From Candidatus Neomarinimicrobiota bacterium (GTDB taxonomy: Bacteria > Fidelibacterota > UBA2242 > B5-G15): a DNA stretch of 64,000 nucleotides. Location: NCBI GenBank assembly GCA_017656425.1, contig JACDNV010000005.1, positions 1-64,000 of the forward strand, in the 5' to 3' direction. The notes beneath the pieces were generated by a model. The model was not told where the DNA came from and ran no database searches. It was given only the letters and a program-made list of their open reading frames with translations. Position numbers and translations under genes: made by a program. Positions 9,658-19,111 of the stretch are shown in pieces. The first letter of the stretch is position 1; every line of letters starts with the position of its first letter.

Positions 9658-10161
9658 ATGAAGTATCTGTATTGTTTCCGATGTGGAGCAAAAGTTGATT
9701 ATTTAGAGATTGAATCTAAGATGAGAGCATTTTGCAGAGAATGCAATTTAATTCTTTATGAAAATCCGATACCTACCGTTGTTGCTCTTGTATCCAGTGG
9801 TGATAAAATTCTTCTTGTAAAAAGGGGGATTGAGCCCGGAAAAGGCGGTTGGTCACTTCCTGGTGGGTTCATTGAAATGGAAGAGACACCGATTGATGCA
9901 GTCCTGAGAGAGTTATGCGAAGAAACGAATCTAAAAGGTAAAAGTGCAAAATTAATTGATGTAATATATCACAAAAGCAAAACGTATAGCAGCATTTTAT
10001 TAATTTGTTATGAGGTTGAAGTTGTAGATTTTTATGATATGAAACCGGGAGATGACTCGATTGATGTTGGGTTATTTGAATATAAAACCAGACCTGAACT
10101 TGTTTTTGAACCTCATGAGGAAATTTTAAATAGATGGTGGGGTGAGAAAAAGAAACAATAG
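9658..10161 (+). CDS. Zinc-ribbon Nudix hydrolase
   Basis: 167 aa. The N-terminal zinc ribbon has C6-x2-C9 and C26-x2-C29. The Nudix domain has a full Nudix box from G70: GFIEMEE, then REL at 84-86, then E88-E89. The family hydrolyses nucleoside diphosphates linked to another moiety; zinc-ribbon members include NudC-like and ADP-ribose pyrophosphatase-like enzymes. This one is shorter than NADH pyrophosphatase NudC, so an ADP-ribose or NAD-related substrate is only inference. It stands alone downstream of a divergent promoter region and 73 bases before panB. Confidence 0.85.
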   Translation: MKYLYCFRCGAKVDYLEIESKMRAFCRECNLILYENPIPTVVALVSSGDKILLVKRGIEPGKGGWSLPGGFIEMEETPIDAVLRELCEETNLKGKSAKLIDVIYHKSKTYSSILLICYEVEVVDFYDMKPGDDSIDVGLFEYKTRPELVFEPHEEILNRWWGEKKKQ

Positions 10162-10234
10162 CTGTAACCTGTAAATTGAGTGTATATGAGATATGAATTG
10201 TTATATTTTTAAAAATTTTTGAAAGGAAAAATAA

Positions 10235-11029
10235 ATGGATAAGGTAACTACTAAAACTATAAGGAGTATGAAGAAGAGCGGAGAAAAGATAGTGGCTTTG
10301 ACTGCTTATGATTATACCTTTGCTTATTTAATTGATGAGGCAGGTGTCGATCTTGTACTGGTTGGAGATTCTGCAGCTATGGTATGTGCAGGATATGAGA
10401 ATACATTGCCAATCACACTTGAGCAAATGCTTTATCATGTTAGCTCTGTTAAAAGAGGTTTAAAAAGGGCGCTACTGATAGCTGATATGCCCTTTTTATC
10501 ATATCAGGTAAATGAAGATGAAGCTATAAAGAATGCAGGTCTTTTTTTAAAAGCCGGTGCAGAGGCAGTGAAAATTGAAGGAGGGAAGCCGGTTTGTAAT
10601 CTGATAAGAAGAATGGTTGATATAGGAATACCGGTTTTAGGTCATCTCGGGCTTACACCTCAGAGTATTCATGAATTTGGTGGTTACAGATTGAGAGGTA
10701 AGGATGAAGATGAAGCAGTGAGAATAAAAGAGGATGCTAAAGCAGTTGAAGAGGCGGGTGCCTTTGCCCTAGTGCTTGAAAAGGTTCCGGCAAATCTTGC
10801 AAAAGAGATAACCAGATCAATAAAAATACCAACAATTGGAATAGGAGCAGGTCCCTATTGTGATGGGCAAATATTGGTTCTTTACGATATGCTGGGACTT
10901 TATGATAAGGTTAAGTTTAAGTTTGTACGAAGATATGCTAATCTTGGTGATGAGATCAGAAAAGCAGTAAAAAATTATGCAAAGGATATAAAAGAAGGTA
11001 AATTTCCCTCTAATGAGGAAAGTTACTAG
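10235..11029 (+). CDS. panB: 3-methyl-2-oxobutanoate hydroxymethyltransferase
   Basis: 264 aa, the usual PanB length. It transfers a hydroxymethyl group from 5,10-methylenetetrahydrofolate to ketoisovalerate, the first committed step to pantothenate. Recognisable segments are VALTAYDYTFA, LVGDSAAMV (Mg-binding), ADMPFLSYQV, GGYRLRGKDE and IGIGAGPYCDGQILV. A GAAAGGA ribosome binding site precedes the ATG. panC follows after 11 bases, so the two form a pantothenate operon. panD and panE are not in the window. Confidence 0.95.
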   Translation: MDKVTTKTIRSMKKSGEKIVALTAYDYTFAYLIDEAGVDLVLVGDSAAMVCAGYENTLPITLEQMLYHVSSVKRGLKRALLIADMPFLSYQVNEDEAIKNAGLFLKAGAEAVKIEGGKPVCNLIRRMVDIGIPVLGHLGLTPQSIHEFGGYRLRGKDEDEAVRIKEDAKAVEEAGAFALVLEKVPANLAKEITRSIKIPTIGIGAGPYCDGQILVLYDMLGLYDKVKFKFVRRYANLGDEIRKAVKNYAKDIKEGKFPSNEESY

Positions 11030-11040
11030 GAAATGTCTCG

Positions 11041-11892
11041 ATGAAATTAATAGAAAAAATAGATAAGTTAAGAAAGGAGATAAATAGGTTAAAGAAAAGT
11101 GGTAAGGTAATAGGTTTTGTGCCTACAATGGGTTACTTCCACGAGGGACACCTAAGACTTATGGATATTGCAAAGGAAAAGTCCGATGTAGTGGTTGTGT
11201 CGATTTTTGTAAATCCGATACAGTTCGGTCCAAACGAGGATTATGATAGATACCCCCGTGACCTTGAACGAGATATGAAGTTGGCTGAAGAAAGGAGCGT
11301 TGATATAATTTTTCATCCCTCAGTCAATGAAATGTATCCTGAGCAAATTCTTACCTATGTCATTACAGAGAAACTTCCGGATGTGCTCTGCGGGAAATTC
11401 AGACCGGTGCATTTTCGTGGGGTGACAACAGTTGTTGCCAAGCTGTTTAATATTGTCCAGCCAGATATAGCTGTCTTTGGACAAAAAGATTACCAGCAGG
11501 CAATTATTATTAAAAGGATGGTTGAAGACCTTAACTTTCCGGTAAAAATAATAATTGGACCAATTGTAAGAGAACCAGATGGTCTAGCTATGAGTTCAAG
11601 AAACACCTATCTCAGTCAGGAGGAAAGAAAACAGGCACCCATTATTTATAAAGCACTCAAAAAAGCTAAAGAAATGGTAGAGAAGGGAGAAAGAAACACA
11701 GAAGTTTTGAAAAAGGCAATAGCTGAGACAATTAGTAGTGCCCCACTTGCAAGGATTGAATATATTGAGGTTGTCGAAGATAAGAATCTTGAGAGTGTTA
11801 ATGAGGTGGTTCCGGGTTCTTTTGCTGCAGTAGCTGTTTGGTTTGGTAAAACCAGGCTTATTGATAACATTATCTTGATGGAGGATAATTAA
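11041..11892 (+). CDS. panC: Pantothenate synthetase
   Basis: 283 aa. It ligates pantoate and beta-alanine with ATP via a pantoyl-adenylate. The class I nucleotidyltransferase HxGH motif is HEGH in PTMGYFHEGHLRL. The pantoate/ATP loop FVNPIQFGPNEDY, the FGQKDYQQ segment and the KMSKS-equivalent AMSSRNTYLS are all present. The length and motifs are typical. It is the second gene of the panBC pair, ending 165 bases before the envelope gene at 12057, which has its own promoter. Confidence 0.95.
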   Translation: MKLIEKIDKLRKEINRLKKSGKVIGFVPTMGYFHEGHLRLMDIAKEKSDVVVVSIFVNPIQFGPNEDYDRYPRDLERDMKLAEERSVDIIFHPSVNEMYPEQILTYVITEKLPDVLCGKFRPVHFRGVTTVVAKLFNIVQPDIAVFGQKDYQQAIIIKRMVEDLNFPVKIIIGPIVREPDGLAMSSRNTYLSQEERKQAPIIYKALKKAKEMVEKGERNTEVLKKAIAETISSAPLARIEYIEVVEDKNLESVNEVVPGSFAAVAVWFGKTRLIDNIILMEDN

Positions 11893-11997
11893 ATTTGATA
11901 TTCAATATTTTTGTCGGATATGAACTAAAAATAGAAGAGTGACTTGATACCTTTATGATTTTAACCAAAACTAAAAATATTTGTCAAAACTATTGCC

Positions 11998-12026
11998 TTG
12001 ACAATTAACAGGAAATGATATAATAT
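11998..12026 (+). promoter_or_regulatory. Strong sigma-70-type promoter
   Basis: TTGACA at 11998-12003 and TAATAT at 12021-12026 are 17 bases apart; an overlapping TATAAT starts at 12019. It lies 31 bases upstream of the ATG at 12057 and probably drives the 12057-13442 genes, possibly on into argS. Confidence 0.7.
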
Positions 12027-12056
12027 CTACTTAGAAATTAGTCAGTGGGTTGAAAA

Positions 12057-12518
12057 ATGAGAGCATTAAAGTTGGTAATTTTATTAATTGTTGTATTTGT
12101 TTTGGCTTACAATTTGGATGCACAGCTAAAGAATCAGGTACAAAAGAAAATGTCGGTTGAAGAGAGGATTCAGATGCCCTCCATAATGAATGGTTCTTAT
12201 AGTATATTCAGTCCTGAAAGATTCCACATGAGCCAGAGCTATTCATTATCATATTTTTCAATGGGTGGTTTGACCGGTTCTATTGGAATGTACGAAAATA
12301 GAATGTCCTTTTTACTTTCGGATAAACTGTTATTAAATACGAAAATAGGATTTATATACAGTCCTTTTAATCAAATTGGGATACAGAATAATCTCTGGAA
12401 TAATCTAATTTATGGTGCAGAGTTGATTTATAGACCGACAAGGAATACTATTTTGAACCTACGTTTTGACAAAGAACCTTACTATTATTATCCACGCTAT
12501 TATTATTTGCATCGTTAA
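12057..12518 (+). CDS. Small exported protein of unknown function
   Basis: 153 aa. The N-terminus is a signal peptide (MRALKLVILLIVVFVLAYN, then a likely cleavage near LDAQ). The mature part is rich in Ser, Tyr and Asn, with short alternating stretches (YSLSYFSMGG, then GSIGMYEN) suggestive of outer-membrane beta strands, and a Tyr-rich C-terminus (YYYYPRYYYLHR). I do not recognise a family. It is the first gene after a strong promoter and lies 12 bases before a LytR_C-domain gene, so a cell-envelope role is plausible but unproven. Confidence 0.65.
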   Translation: MRALKLVILLIVVFVLAYNLDAQLKNQVQKKMSVEERIQMPSIMNGSYSIFSPERFHMSQSYSLSYFSMGGLTGSIGMYENRMSFLLSDKLLLNTKIGFIYSPFNQIGIQNNLWNNLIYGAELIYRPTRNTILNLRFDKEPYYYYPRYYYLHR

Positions 12519-12530
12519 TGAAAGGCTGGA

Positions 12531-13061
12531 ATGAAAAAGAGGAAAAAGGATTCATTATCAGGTAGTGAAGTACAGAAATGGCTTTTGAATCTTGTAATAT
12601 TCTGTTTAACGGTAGTGGTTGTTGGATTTATATTTTCAATGATATCGAAATATACATCAAATAAAGACAAAATTAATCTATCAACAATCGATGAGATTTA
12701 TGGAAGCCCTGAAGATTTAATAGGTTATAAGCGATTTCTGGATACAAAAGTCGAGGTATTGAACGGATGTGGAGTGAATGGTCTTGCCCATAAGTTTTCT
12801 AATTTTCTAAGAAAAGAGGGTTTTGATGTTCTTTATATCGGAAATGCGGACAGAATGAATTACAGCAGGACATTGGTAATAGATAGAGGAGGCGATAGTA
12901 AGAAGCTTGCTGAATTTTTAAAAGTTATGAAGCTTGATAGATCACGTGTTGTTCCCAGGAAGTCATCGGATTATAATATAGATATTTCAATAATACTTGG
13001 TAGGGACTATAAGGATTTACCTGTTTATAATGATGTACTATCAATCAGTGAGGAATTTTAA
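12531..13061 (+). CDS. LytR C-terminal-domain membrane protein
   Basis: 176 aa. One transmembrane helix (about residues 15-42) follows a Lys-rich cytoplasmic start. A LytR_C domain occupies about 68-160: KVEVLNGCGVNGLAHKFSNF, then EGFDVLYIGNADR. The domain occurs at the end of LytR-CpsA-Psr proteins and in stand-alone envelope proteins in Gram-negative candidate phyla, where its ligand is not known. It is followed after 9 bases by rsfS. This LytR_C-rsfS neighbourhood recurs in several phyla (from memory). Confidence 0.75.
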   Translation: MKKRKKDSLSGSEVQKWLLNLVIFCLTVVVVGFIFSMISKYTSNKDKINLSTIDEIYGSPEDLIGYKRFLDTKVEVLNGCGVNGLAHKFSNFLRKEGFDVLYIGNADRMNYSRTLVIDRGGDSKKLAEFLKVMKLDRSRVVPRKSSDYNIDISIILGRDYKDLPVYNDVLSISEEF

Positions 13062-13070
13062 TCTAAATTA

Positions 13071-13442
13071 ATGGGGAAAGGTAAAAAGAAGCCTGATTAT
13101 ACAAGTTACGATTTAGCAAAGAAAGCGGCCGAGATAGCATTAGATAAAAAAGCCAATAATGTTATAATTCTGGATTTGAAAAACCTTACCTCCATTACCG
13201 ATTATTTTGTTATTTGCTCTGGTGAAATAGACCTGCACGTAAAGGCAATTGTTGATGAGATAGAAAAAAAACTTTCTCCGTATGCCAATCCCTGGCATAT
13301 TGAAGGGTACAGTAATCTAAGCTGGGTGCTGATGGATTATGTTGATTTTGTAGTTCACGTGTTTACAGAAGAGAAAAGAAACTATTATAATCTAGAGAGA
13401 CTATGGGCAGATGCCCCGATGGAAATTGTAGAGAGCGACTAG
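13071..13442 (+). CDS. rsfS: Ribosome silencing factor
   Basis: 123 aa. It binds ribosomal protein uL14 and blocks 30S-50S joining under starvation. Family marks are ITDYFVICSG near 44-53, a WHIEGY segment, WVLMDYVDFVVHVF and the terminal YYNLERLWADAP. The length is typical. It lies in the LytR_C operon with a GAGGAA site upstream. A short GC-containing hairpin with a T-rich tail directly follows the stop codon. Confidence 0.93.
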   Translation: MGKGKKKPDYTSYDLAKKAAEIALDKKANNVIILDLKNLTSITDYFVICSGEIDLHVKAIVDEIEKKLSPYANPWHIEGYSNLSWVLMDYVDFVVHVFTEEKRNYYNLERLWADAPMEIVESD

Positions 13443-13470
13443 GGATATTATCCCTTCTTTTATTTTTTCC
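13441..13470 (+). terminator. Possible weak intrinsic terminator
   Basis: AGGGAT-ATT-ATCCCT (13441-13455) forms a 6-bp stem, followed by a T-rich run (TCTTTTATTTTTT). The stem is short, and argS begins 50 bases later with no obvious new promoter, so it may only attenuate. Confidence 0.45.
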
Positions 13471-13517
13471 TTCTAATTAAATAGTTAAATTTCGCCTGTA
13501 AAAAGCTGGTTGAGGAT

Positions 13518-15152
13518 ATGGATAAGATAAGAAATTTATTACAGGATATTGTTAATTCATTTGGAATAAAAGATGAGATAGAAATAAAAGTGGAGAGACC
13601 AAGAGCTGATGAACACGGACATTATTCTACAAACCTACCTTTTAATCTTTCAAAATATTTAAAAAAGTCTCCGATAGATGTGGCAAAGGATATTGCTTCG
13701 AAACTTGATAGGTTGCCACCATTTCTTGAAAGGGTAGAGATAAAAAAACCAGGATTTATAAATTTTTTCCTCTCTCGGGAAGAGCTGTCCAAGAATGTTA
13801 TAGAAGCAGTTGAAAAAGGTGAGGATTATGGTAAAACTAAAATTGGTGCGTGTAAAAGAGCACAGGTTGAATTTGTTAGTGCTAATCCAACGGGACCACT
13901 GACTGTGGGACATGGAAGACAGGCAGTGCTTGGTGATACCATCGCCAGAATTCTTGAGTTTCATGGATATAAGGTTGATAGAGAGTATTATTATAACGAT
14001 GCTGGAAGACAGATGAGGATTCTGGGGTATTCGACATACATGAGATACAGACAGATTCTGGGTATAGAAGAAGAATTCCACAAAGACTACTATCAGGGGG
14101 AGTATATCGTGGATATTGCCAAGCGAATTTATGAAGAGTACGGTGACTTTTTAAAAGATGACAAGGATAATCCCATTTTCATACAGATGGCTGAGAAATG
14201 GGTTTTCGAGGACATAAAGAATACTTTAAAAAGGTTGGATATTGAGTTTGACAGTTTTTATAATGAGAAGTCATTATATGAGAAAGGTCTGGTTGATAGC
14301 GTAATAAATAGATTAAAGGGAATTGGAGCGGTCTATGAAAAAGATGGTGCGTTATGGTTTAAGGCGGGCGAGTATGGTGGTACAGGTGATAAAGTTTTGT
14401 GGAAAAGTGTGGTAGATGAGGCAACATATAGGCTTCCCGACATAGCATATCATGAAACAAAGATCAAAAGGGGCTATGATTTAATAATAGATATATTTGG
14501 AGCTGATCATCATGCAACTTATCCTGATGTATTGGCAGGCTTAAAGGCATTGGGGTATTCCACTGACAATATTGTAGTGCTGTTGCATCAATTTGTAACA
14601 CTTGTTGAAGGTGACAAAAAGATCAAGATGTCCACACGGAAAGCAACTTATGTAACATTATCTGAATTACTAGATGAGCTTGGTAAGGACGTTGTGCGTT
14701 ACTTCTTTTTAATGAGAAGTATGAATGCCCATTTGAATTTCGATCTAAAGCTGGCTCGAACAGAGGGTGAAGAAAACCCGGTTTATTATCTGCAATATGC
14801 TCATGCCAGGATAGCAAGCATTTTAAGAAACGCTAAATTGCGTGGCTTTGACATTGATAAGATAGATGTAGACCTCTCTTTGTTAAGTGAAGAAGAAACA
14901 CTAAGACTAATGAATATGATAGGTGAATATAAAGATATAATGCAGGTCTGTATGAGGACCTATGAACCACATCATCTTACAGTTTACCTCCAAAAGCTCG
15001 CTACAGAATTTCATAGGTATTATACTATTTACCGTGTTCTGTCAGACGACAAGGAACTAAGTCAGACGAGGCTTTTGCTGGTAAAAGCAGTAAAGAATGT
15101 TTTAAAATCTGGTTTAGGTGTTTTAGGAATTTCAGCACCAGAGAAAATGTAG
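13518..15152 (+). CDS. argS: Arginyl-tRNA synthetase
   Basis: 544 aa class I synthetase. The N-terminal additional domain (to about 100) is followed by the signature VSANPTGPLTVGHGRQAV with the HIGH-equivalent VGHGR. An ADHHATYPDVLAGL segment, the KMSKS-equivalent KMSTRK, and a C-terminal anticodon-binding helical domain (HARIASILRN, ending SGLGVLGISAPEKM) follow. Length and ending are typical. It charges tRNA-Arg. It follows rsfS after 75 bases. Confidence 0.96.
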   Translation: MDKIRNLLQDIVNSFGIKDEIEIKVERPRADEHGHYSTNLPFNLSKYLKKSPIDVAKDIASKLDRLPPFLERVEIKKPGFINFFLSREELSKNVIEAVEKGEDYGKTKIGACKRAQVEFVSANPTGPLTVGHGRQAVLGDTIARILEFHGYKVDREYYYNDAGRQMRILGYSTYMRYRQILGIEEEFHKDYYQGEYIVDIAKRIYEEYGDFLKDDKDNPIFIQMAEKWVFEDIKNTLKRLDIEFDSFYNEKSLYEKGLVDSVINRLKGIGAVYEKDGALWFKAGEYGGTGDKVLWKSVVDEATYRLPDIAYHETKIKRGYDLIIDIFGADHHATYPDVLAGLKALGYSTDNIVVLLHQFVTLVEGDKKIKMSTRKATYVTLSELLDELGKDVVRYFFLMRSMNAHLNFDLKLARTEGEENPVYYLQYAHARIASILRNAKLRGFDIDKIDVDLSLLSEEETLRLMNMIGEYKDIMQVCMRTYEPHHLTVYLQKLATEFHRYYTIYRVLSDDKELSQTRLLLVKAVKNVLKSGLGVLGISAPEKM

Positions 15153-15257
15153 CGGAATTATAAACAAATATTATTTTTAAGAATATTTATCTTTAATATT
15201 TTAAGTAATCTCGGTAAGTTAGAATATGTTAATTGAGTTATATAGGAAATTTCTAAT

Positions 15258-15560
15258 ATGGATCAACTGGTTATCGATGGAAATAGTTTAGTCCTGAATG
15301 ATTTAAGAAGATTCTATTATAAAAAATTAATAGTAATGATTTCTGAAGATTCGATAAATAGGGTTGAAAAACTAAGAGAAATAATATTAAAGCAGATAAA
15401 AAGCGGTAAGGCAATCTATGGAGTCAATACCGGTTTTGATAAGTTAAGTAATGTGAGTATGAAAGATGAAGATTTTACTTCATATGATAAGACTTTTTGA
15501 AATAAAGAGTTTATGGAAAACATAAAATCAATAGTAGAAAAGGGAGAGGGAAATGAGTAA
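15258..15560 (+). pseudogene. Collapsed histidine ammonia-lyase (hutH) remnant
   Basis: The first 80 codons match the N-terminus of histidine/aromatic ammonia-lyases: LVIDGNSLVLNDL, then GKAIYGVNTGFDKLSNV. They end in an in-frame TGA at 15498. The same frame then runs on as [19 protein letters not shown] and stops at 15558, which looks like the extreme C-terminal helix of the family. The roughly 400 residues between, including the Ala-Ser-Gly of the MIO cofactor and the whole active site, are gone. This fits one large internal deletion in an ancestral gene of about 500 codons. The conserved GVNTGFG is already changed to GVNTGFD. The remnant overlaps the guaB start by 8 bases. It may survive only as a leader for guaB. 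Confidence 0.7.
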
Positions 15561-17016
15561 TAAAATTATCGGTGAAGGTTTGACTTTTGATGATGTATTA
15601 CTCGTGCCACAAAAGTCAAGTGTTTTGCCAAAAGATACCGATGTCAGAACTCGTTTAACAAGAAAACTGAGAATGAATATTCCTATACTCAGTGCTGCAA
15701 TGGATACTGTTACGGGAAGTGATATGGCTATAGCTATTGCAAGGGAGGGTGGAATTGGTATTCTCCATAGAAATATGTCAATTGAAAATCAGGTTGAGGA
15801 AATATTAAAAGTAAAAAGAGCAGAAAGCTCTATGATAATTAAACCGATAACTTTAAGTTCTGATAAAACAATCAGTGAAGCTTTGTCTGTTATGAGAAAA
15901 TATTCGATATCTGGGATCCCGATTGTAGATAATGACCAGCTTGTTGGTATTCTAACTATCAGAGATATAAGATTTGAGACAGACCTATCTGTTCCCATAA
16001 GAGAAAGAATGACGAAGGAAAATCTTATAACAGCACCTGAGGGTACAACTCTTGAGGAAGCTGAGAAGATTCTTCAAAAACATAAAATAGAAAAATTGCT
16101 AATAGTGGATAATAAGGGTAGATTGAAAGGACTTATTACTGTTAAAGATATTATGAAGAAAAAGGAATTCCCTCATGCTTTGAAGGATGAAATAGGAAGG
16201 CTGATGGTGGGTGCAGCAATTGGAGTATCAAAGGATTCAATTTTGCGAGCGGAGAGATTGATTGAAGCTGGAATCGATGTAATCGTTATAGATACAGCAC
16301 ATGGACATTCAAAAGGTGTATTAAACCTTGCCTCAGAAATAAAGAAAAGATTACCTGATGTTCAACTAATAGCTGGAAATGTAGCAACAAGAGAAGGTAC
16401 CAGAGCGTTGATTGATGCAGGGGTTGATGCTGTGAAGGTTGGCATAGGGCCTGGTGCAAGCTGTACCACAAGAGTAGTATCTGGAGTTGGTATTCCACAA
16501 TTGACAGCTATTATGGAATGTTATGAAGAAGCTTCGAGAGAGAGTGTTCCGATAATAGCTGATGGAGGGATTAGATACTCTGGTGATATTGCGAAAGCCA
16601 TAGCTGCTGGTGCTGAGTCAGTGATGCTTGGTAGTCTATTGGCAGGAACAGATGAGAGTCCTGGGGAGACAATTCTTTATGAGGGCAGGGTTTACAAATC
16701 TTACCGTGGTATGGGCTCGATATCTGCAATGAATGAAGGTAGTAAAGATAGATATTTTCAGGAGGGGCAGGAAGCATCGAAACTTGTTCCTGAAGGGATA
16801 GAGGGAATGGTCCCTTATCGAGGTCCTGTTAAAGATTTAATACACCAGCTGGTTGGCGGATTGCGGTCCGCTATGGGATATTGTGGTGCCAGAAATATTA
16901 AAGAATTTCAAGGAAAATCAAAGTTTATAAGGGTTACTCAGGCATCCGTTGAGGAAAGTCACCCGCACAATATAAAGATTACAAAAGAAGCTCCAAATTA
17001 TCGGAAAGATAGATAG
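15553..17016 (+). CDS. guaB: IMP dehydrogenase
   Basis: 487 aa. It oxidises IMP to XMP with NAD, the committed step to GMP. The TIM-barrel N-terminus ([16 protein letters not shown]) is interrupted by a Bateman module of two CBS domains (about 95-205). The active-site loop [17 protein letters not shown] supplies the catalytic cysteine. The IMP-binding segment [10 protein letters not shown] and the flap EGMVPYRG follow. The length matches bacterial GuaB. A GGGAGAGGG site precedes the ATG, lying inside the tail of the hutH remnant. Confidence 0.96.
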   Translation: MSNKIIGEGLTFDDVLLVPQKSSVLPKDTDVRTRLTRKLRMNIPILSAAMDTVTGSDMAIAIAREGGIGILHRNMSIENQVEEILKVKRAESSMIIKPITLSSDKTISEALSVMRKYSISGIPIVDNDQLVGILTIRDIRFETDLSVPIRERMTKENLITAPEGTTLEEAEKILQKHKIEKLLIVDNKGRLKGLITVKDIMKKKEFPHALKDEIGRLMVGAAIGVSKDSILRAERLIEAGIDVIVIDTAHGHSKGVLNLASEIKKRLPDVQLIAGNVATREGTRALIDAGVDAVKVGIGPGASCTTRVVSGVGIPQLTAIMECYEEASRESVPIIADGGIRYSGDIAKAIAAGAESVMLGSLLAGTDESPGETILYEGRVYKSYRGMGSISAMNEGSKDRYFQEGQEASKLVPEGIEGMVPYRGPVKDLIHQLVGGLRSAMGYCGARNIKEFQGKSKFIRVTQASVEESHPHNIKITKEAPNYRKDR

Positions 17017-17021
17017 TTCTT

Positions 17022-17060
17022 CAATGTAGAATGCAGAATTGAGAATTAAGAATTCAGGAA
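17022..17060. repeat. Short relative of the 7.5-kb intergenic repeat
   Basis: GTAGAATGCAGAATTGAGA and the following AATTAAGAATTC, directly after guaB, resemble the inverse of the 7581-7622 repeat arm. This is an eye-based match only. Confidence 0.3.
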
Positions 17061-17075
17061 TTTAAATATAAAAGG

Positions 17076-17333
17076 TTATTGGAGTTTTGCTAGGTATTTG
17101 GCAAGTCTTGATTTTTTGCGAGCGGCGTTATTTTTATGGATAATACCTTTTGAAGCGACTTTATCAATAACTGAAACAGCTTTTTTATAAAGCTCCTCTG
17201 CTTCTTCTTTTGTTTGAGCAGATTTTACCTTTTTTATCATTGTTTTAATCAATGATTTATAATGTTTATTTCTTAACCTTCTCTTTTCTGCTTGCCTTAC
17301 TCTTTTTAAAACTGATTTACTCTTCTTAGCCAT
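17076..17333 (-). CDS. rpsT: 30S ribosomal protein S20
   Basis: 85 aa, Lys/Arg-rich and helical, starting [17 protein letters not shown] and containing [15 protein letters not shown], both diagnostic for bS20. It binds 16S rRNA in the body of the small subunit. I choose the ATG at 17333 because GGTGGAG lies at the right distance; a TTG seven codons upstream is unlikely. The gene stands alone, convergent with guaB. Confidence 0.95.
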   Translation of the reverse strand: MAKKSKSVLKRVRQAEKRRLRNKHYKSLIKTMIKKVKSAQTKEEAEELYKKAVSVIDKVASKGIIHKNNAARKKSRLAKYLAKLQ

Positions 17334-17675
17334 ATTCTCCACCCTAAATATCAAAAAGGTCTGGAAATTTATTTAATTATAAACTGATATTCAAATTAAA
17401 AATTTGGATATATTGTAAATTTTCCCTTACACTCATTCTATTATGATATTAATAAAAATACGAAAACTTAAATATTGCAATTTTGGCATATGTTATCCTG
17501 ATAATTATTCTTGAAAATTATTAATTATATATTTATAATCTATCACCTTATAAATGAGATTTTTCGAATATACTAAAATTTTTGTTGGTGGTGGATTATA
17601 TCATTAAAGAATTTTTTGTCATACTGACAATAGATATGGAAATTAGAATAGTTAATAATTAGGGGGATTTGCAAT
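17334..17675. promoter_or_regulatory. Divergent intergenic region with palindrome TTGTCA-TAC-TGACAA
   Basis: AT-rich region without a gene. At 17616-17630 there is a perfect inverted repeat with 6-bp arms and a 3-bp spacer, 46 bases before the symporter ATG. Its position fits an operator or a -35-overlapping regulator site for the glycoside operon. I see no convincing -10. No LacI- or GntR-type regulator gene is adjacent to the operon. Confidence 0.45.
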
Positions 17676-19073
17676 ATGAGTGAATTGAATGGAAAGATTT
17701 CATTAAAGGAGAAGATTAGCTATGCCTTTGGTGATCTTGCATCCGTCCTGTACTGGCAGACATTTATGTTGTATATAACCTACTATTATACCGATGTTTT
17801 CGTAATTCCTGCCACTATTGCCTCATACCTGTTTCTTTTTAGCAGAGTCTGGGACGGTATTAATGACCCTATTATGGGTATGATTGCTGATAGAACAAAT
17901 ACTCGATGGGGGAAGTTTAGACCGTTTCTGCTATGGTTATGCGCTCCATTTGCGGTAGTTGGAGTATTGACCTTTACAGTTCCTGGGTTTGGGATGACGG
18001 GCAAGATTATATATGCATTTATTACTTTCAACCTATTAATGATGTTATATACTGCAATTAACATTCCATATACTGCCCTGCTTGGAGTTATTTCTCCGAA
18101 TTCTCTTGAGAGGACTTCTGTTTCATCAATAAAATTTATCTTTGCATTTTTAGCTGGGACAATTGTTTCTTTTACTTTACTTCCGATGGTGAGAGCATTG
18201 GGTAAGGGAAATGATGCAAAGGGATGGCAATTATCCTTTGTTATATATGGGATTGCTGCTGTCGTATTTTTTCTTATAGCTTTTTTTAATACCAGGGAAA
18301 GGGTTAAGCCACCAAAATCACAAAAATCATCTGTAAAAAAGGATTTACATGAACTTATCACTAATGTACCGTGGTTAATCTTACTTGTAACCACAATAAC
18401 ATTTATTCTTTTCGTTGCTGTTCGCAGCAGTGTGACAGTGTATTATTTTAAATATGTGGTTGGTTCGAGAGAGTTCTCTCTGCCTTTTGTAGGGAAGAAA
18501 TTTTATAGGTTTGATGACGTCGTCTCAGTCTTTAATGGTATAGGACAGATTTCTTCACTTGTCGGTGCTTTGTTGATAAACTATGTGGCTAAGTGGTTAG
18601 GTAAAAAAAGGGCGTTTGTTACGCTTTTTGTTATTGCGATTATTAGTACAGCCTTCTTCTATGTGTTAAAACCTGAACAAATAATCATAATCTTTTTACT
18701 TCAGATAATTGGCTCACTAACAGGTGGTCCTTTAAGCGTGCTCTTATGGGCTATGTACGCGGATACGGCTGATTATTCAGAGTGGAAACATGGAAGAAGA
18801 GCAACAGGACTTGTTTTCTCTGCTTCGACTATGTCGCAAAAGATGGGATGGGCACTTGGAGCATTTATAGCATTACAACTTATGGCATCAGTGGGATTTC
18901 AACCAAATGTTGAGCAAACAGCTCAGAGCATAAGGGGAATAAAATTGTTATTTAGTCTGATACCTGCTGGACTTGGAATTATAGCTATCGCAATCTCTCT
19001 TATGTATCCACTGGATGAAAAGAAGGTTGATCGTATTGTAAAAGATCTTGCTGGAAGAAGGGAGAAAGAATAA
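17676..19073 (+). CDS. GPH-family glycoside:cation symporter
   Basis: 465 aa with about 12 membrane helices, of the glycoside-pentoside-hexuronide:cation symporter family (MelB/YicJ type). The N-terminal signature is KISYAFGDLASVLYWQ, followed by RVWDGINDPIMGMIADRT with the conserved cation-site Asp and the RWGKFRP loop. The C-terminal half has the ADTADYSEWKHGRRATG signature. It imports a glycoside with Na+ or H+ across the inner membrane. GH130 and GH94 phosphorylase genes follow after 38 and 23 bases, each behind a near-identical AGGGGGA ribosome site. The imported substrate is therefore probably a beta-linked disaccharide or short oligosaccharide. Confidence 0.9.
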   Translation: MSELNGKISLKEKISYAFGDLASVLYWQTFMLYITYYYTDVFVIPATIASYLFLFSRVWDGINDPIMGMIADRTNTRWGKFRPFLLWLCAPFAVVGVLTFTVPGFGMTGKIIYAFITFNLLMMLYTAINIPYTALLGVISPNSLERTSVSSIKFIFAFLAGTIVSFTLLPMVRALGKGNDAKGWQLSFVIYGIAAVVFFLIAFFNTRERVKPPKSQKSSVKKDLHELITNVPWLILLVTTITFILFVAVRSSVTVYYFKYVVGSREFSLPFVGKKFYRFDDVVSVFNGIGQISSLVGALLINYVAKWLGKKRAFVTLFVIAIISTAFFYVLKPEQIIIIFLLQIIGSLTGGPLSVLLWAMYADTADYSEWKHGRRATGLVFSASTMSQKMGWALGAFIALQLMASVGFQPNVEQTAQSIRGIKLLFSLIPAGLGIIAIAISLMYPLDEKKVDRIVKDLAGRREKE

Positions 19074-19111
19074 AAGGGTAAATAAAATTTAATTGTAAAG
19101 GGGGAGTTAGT

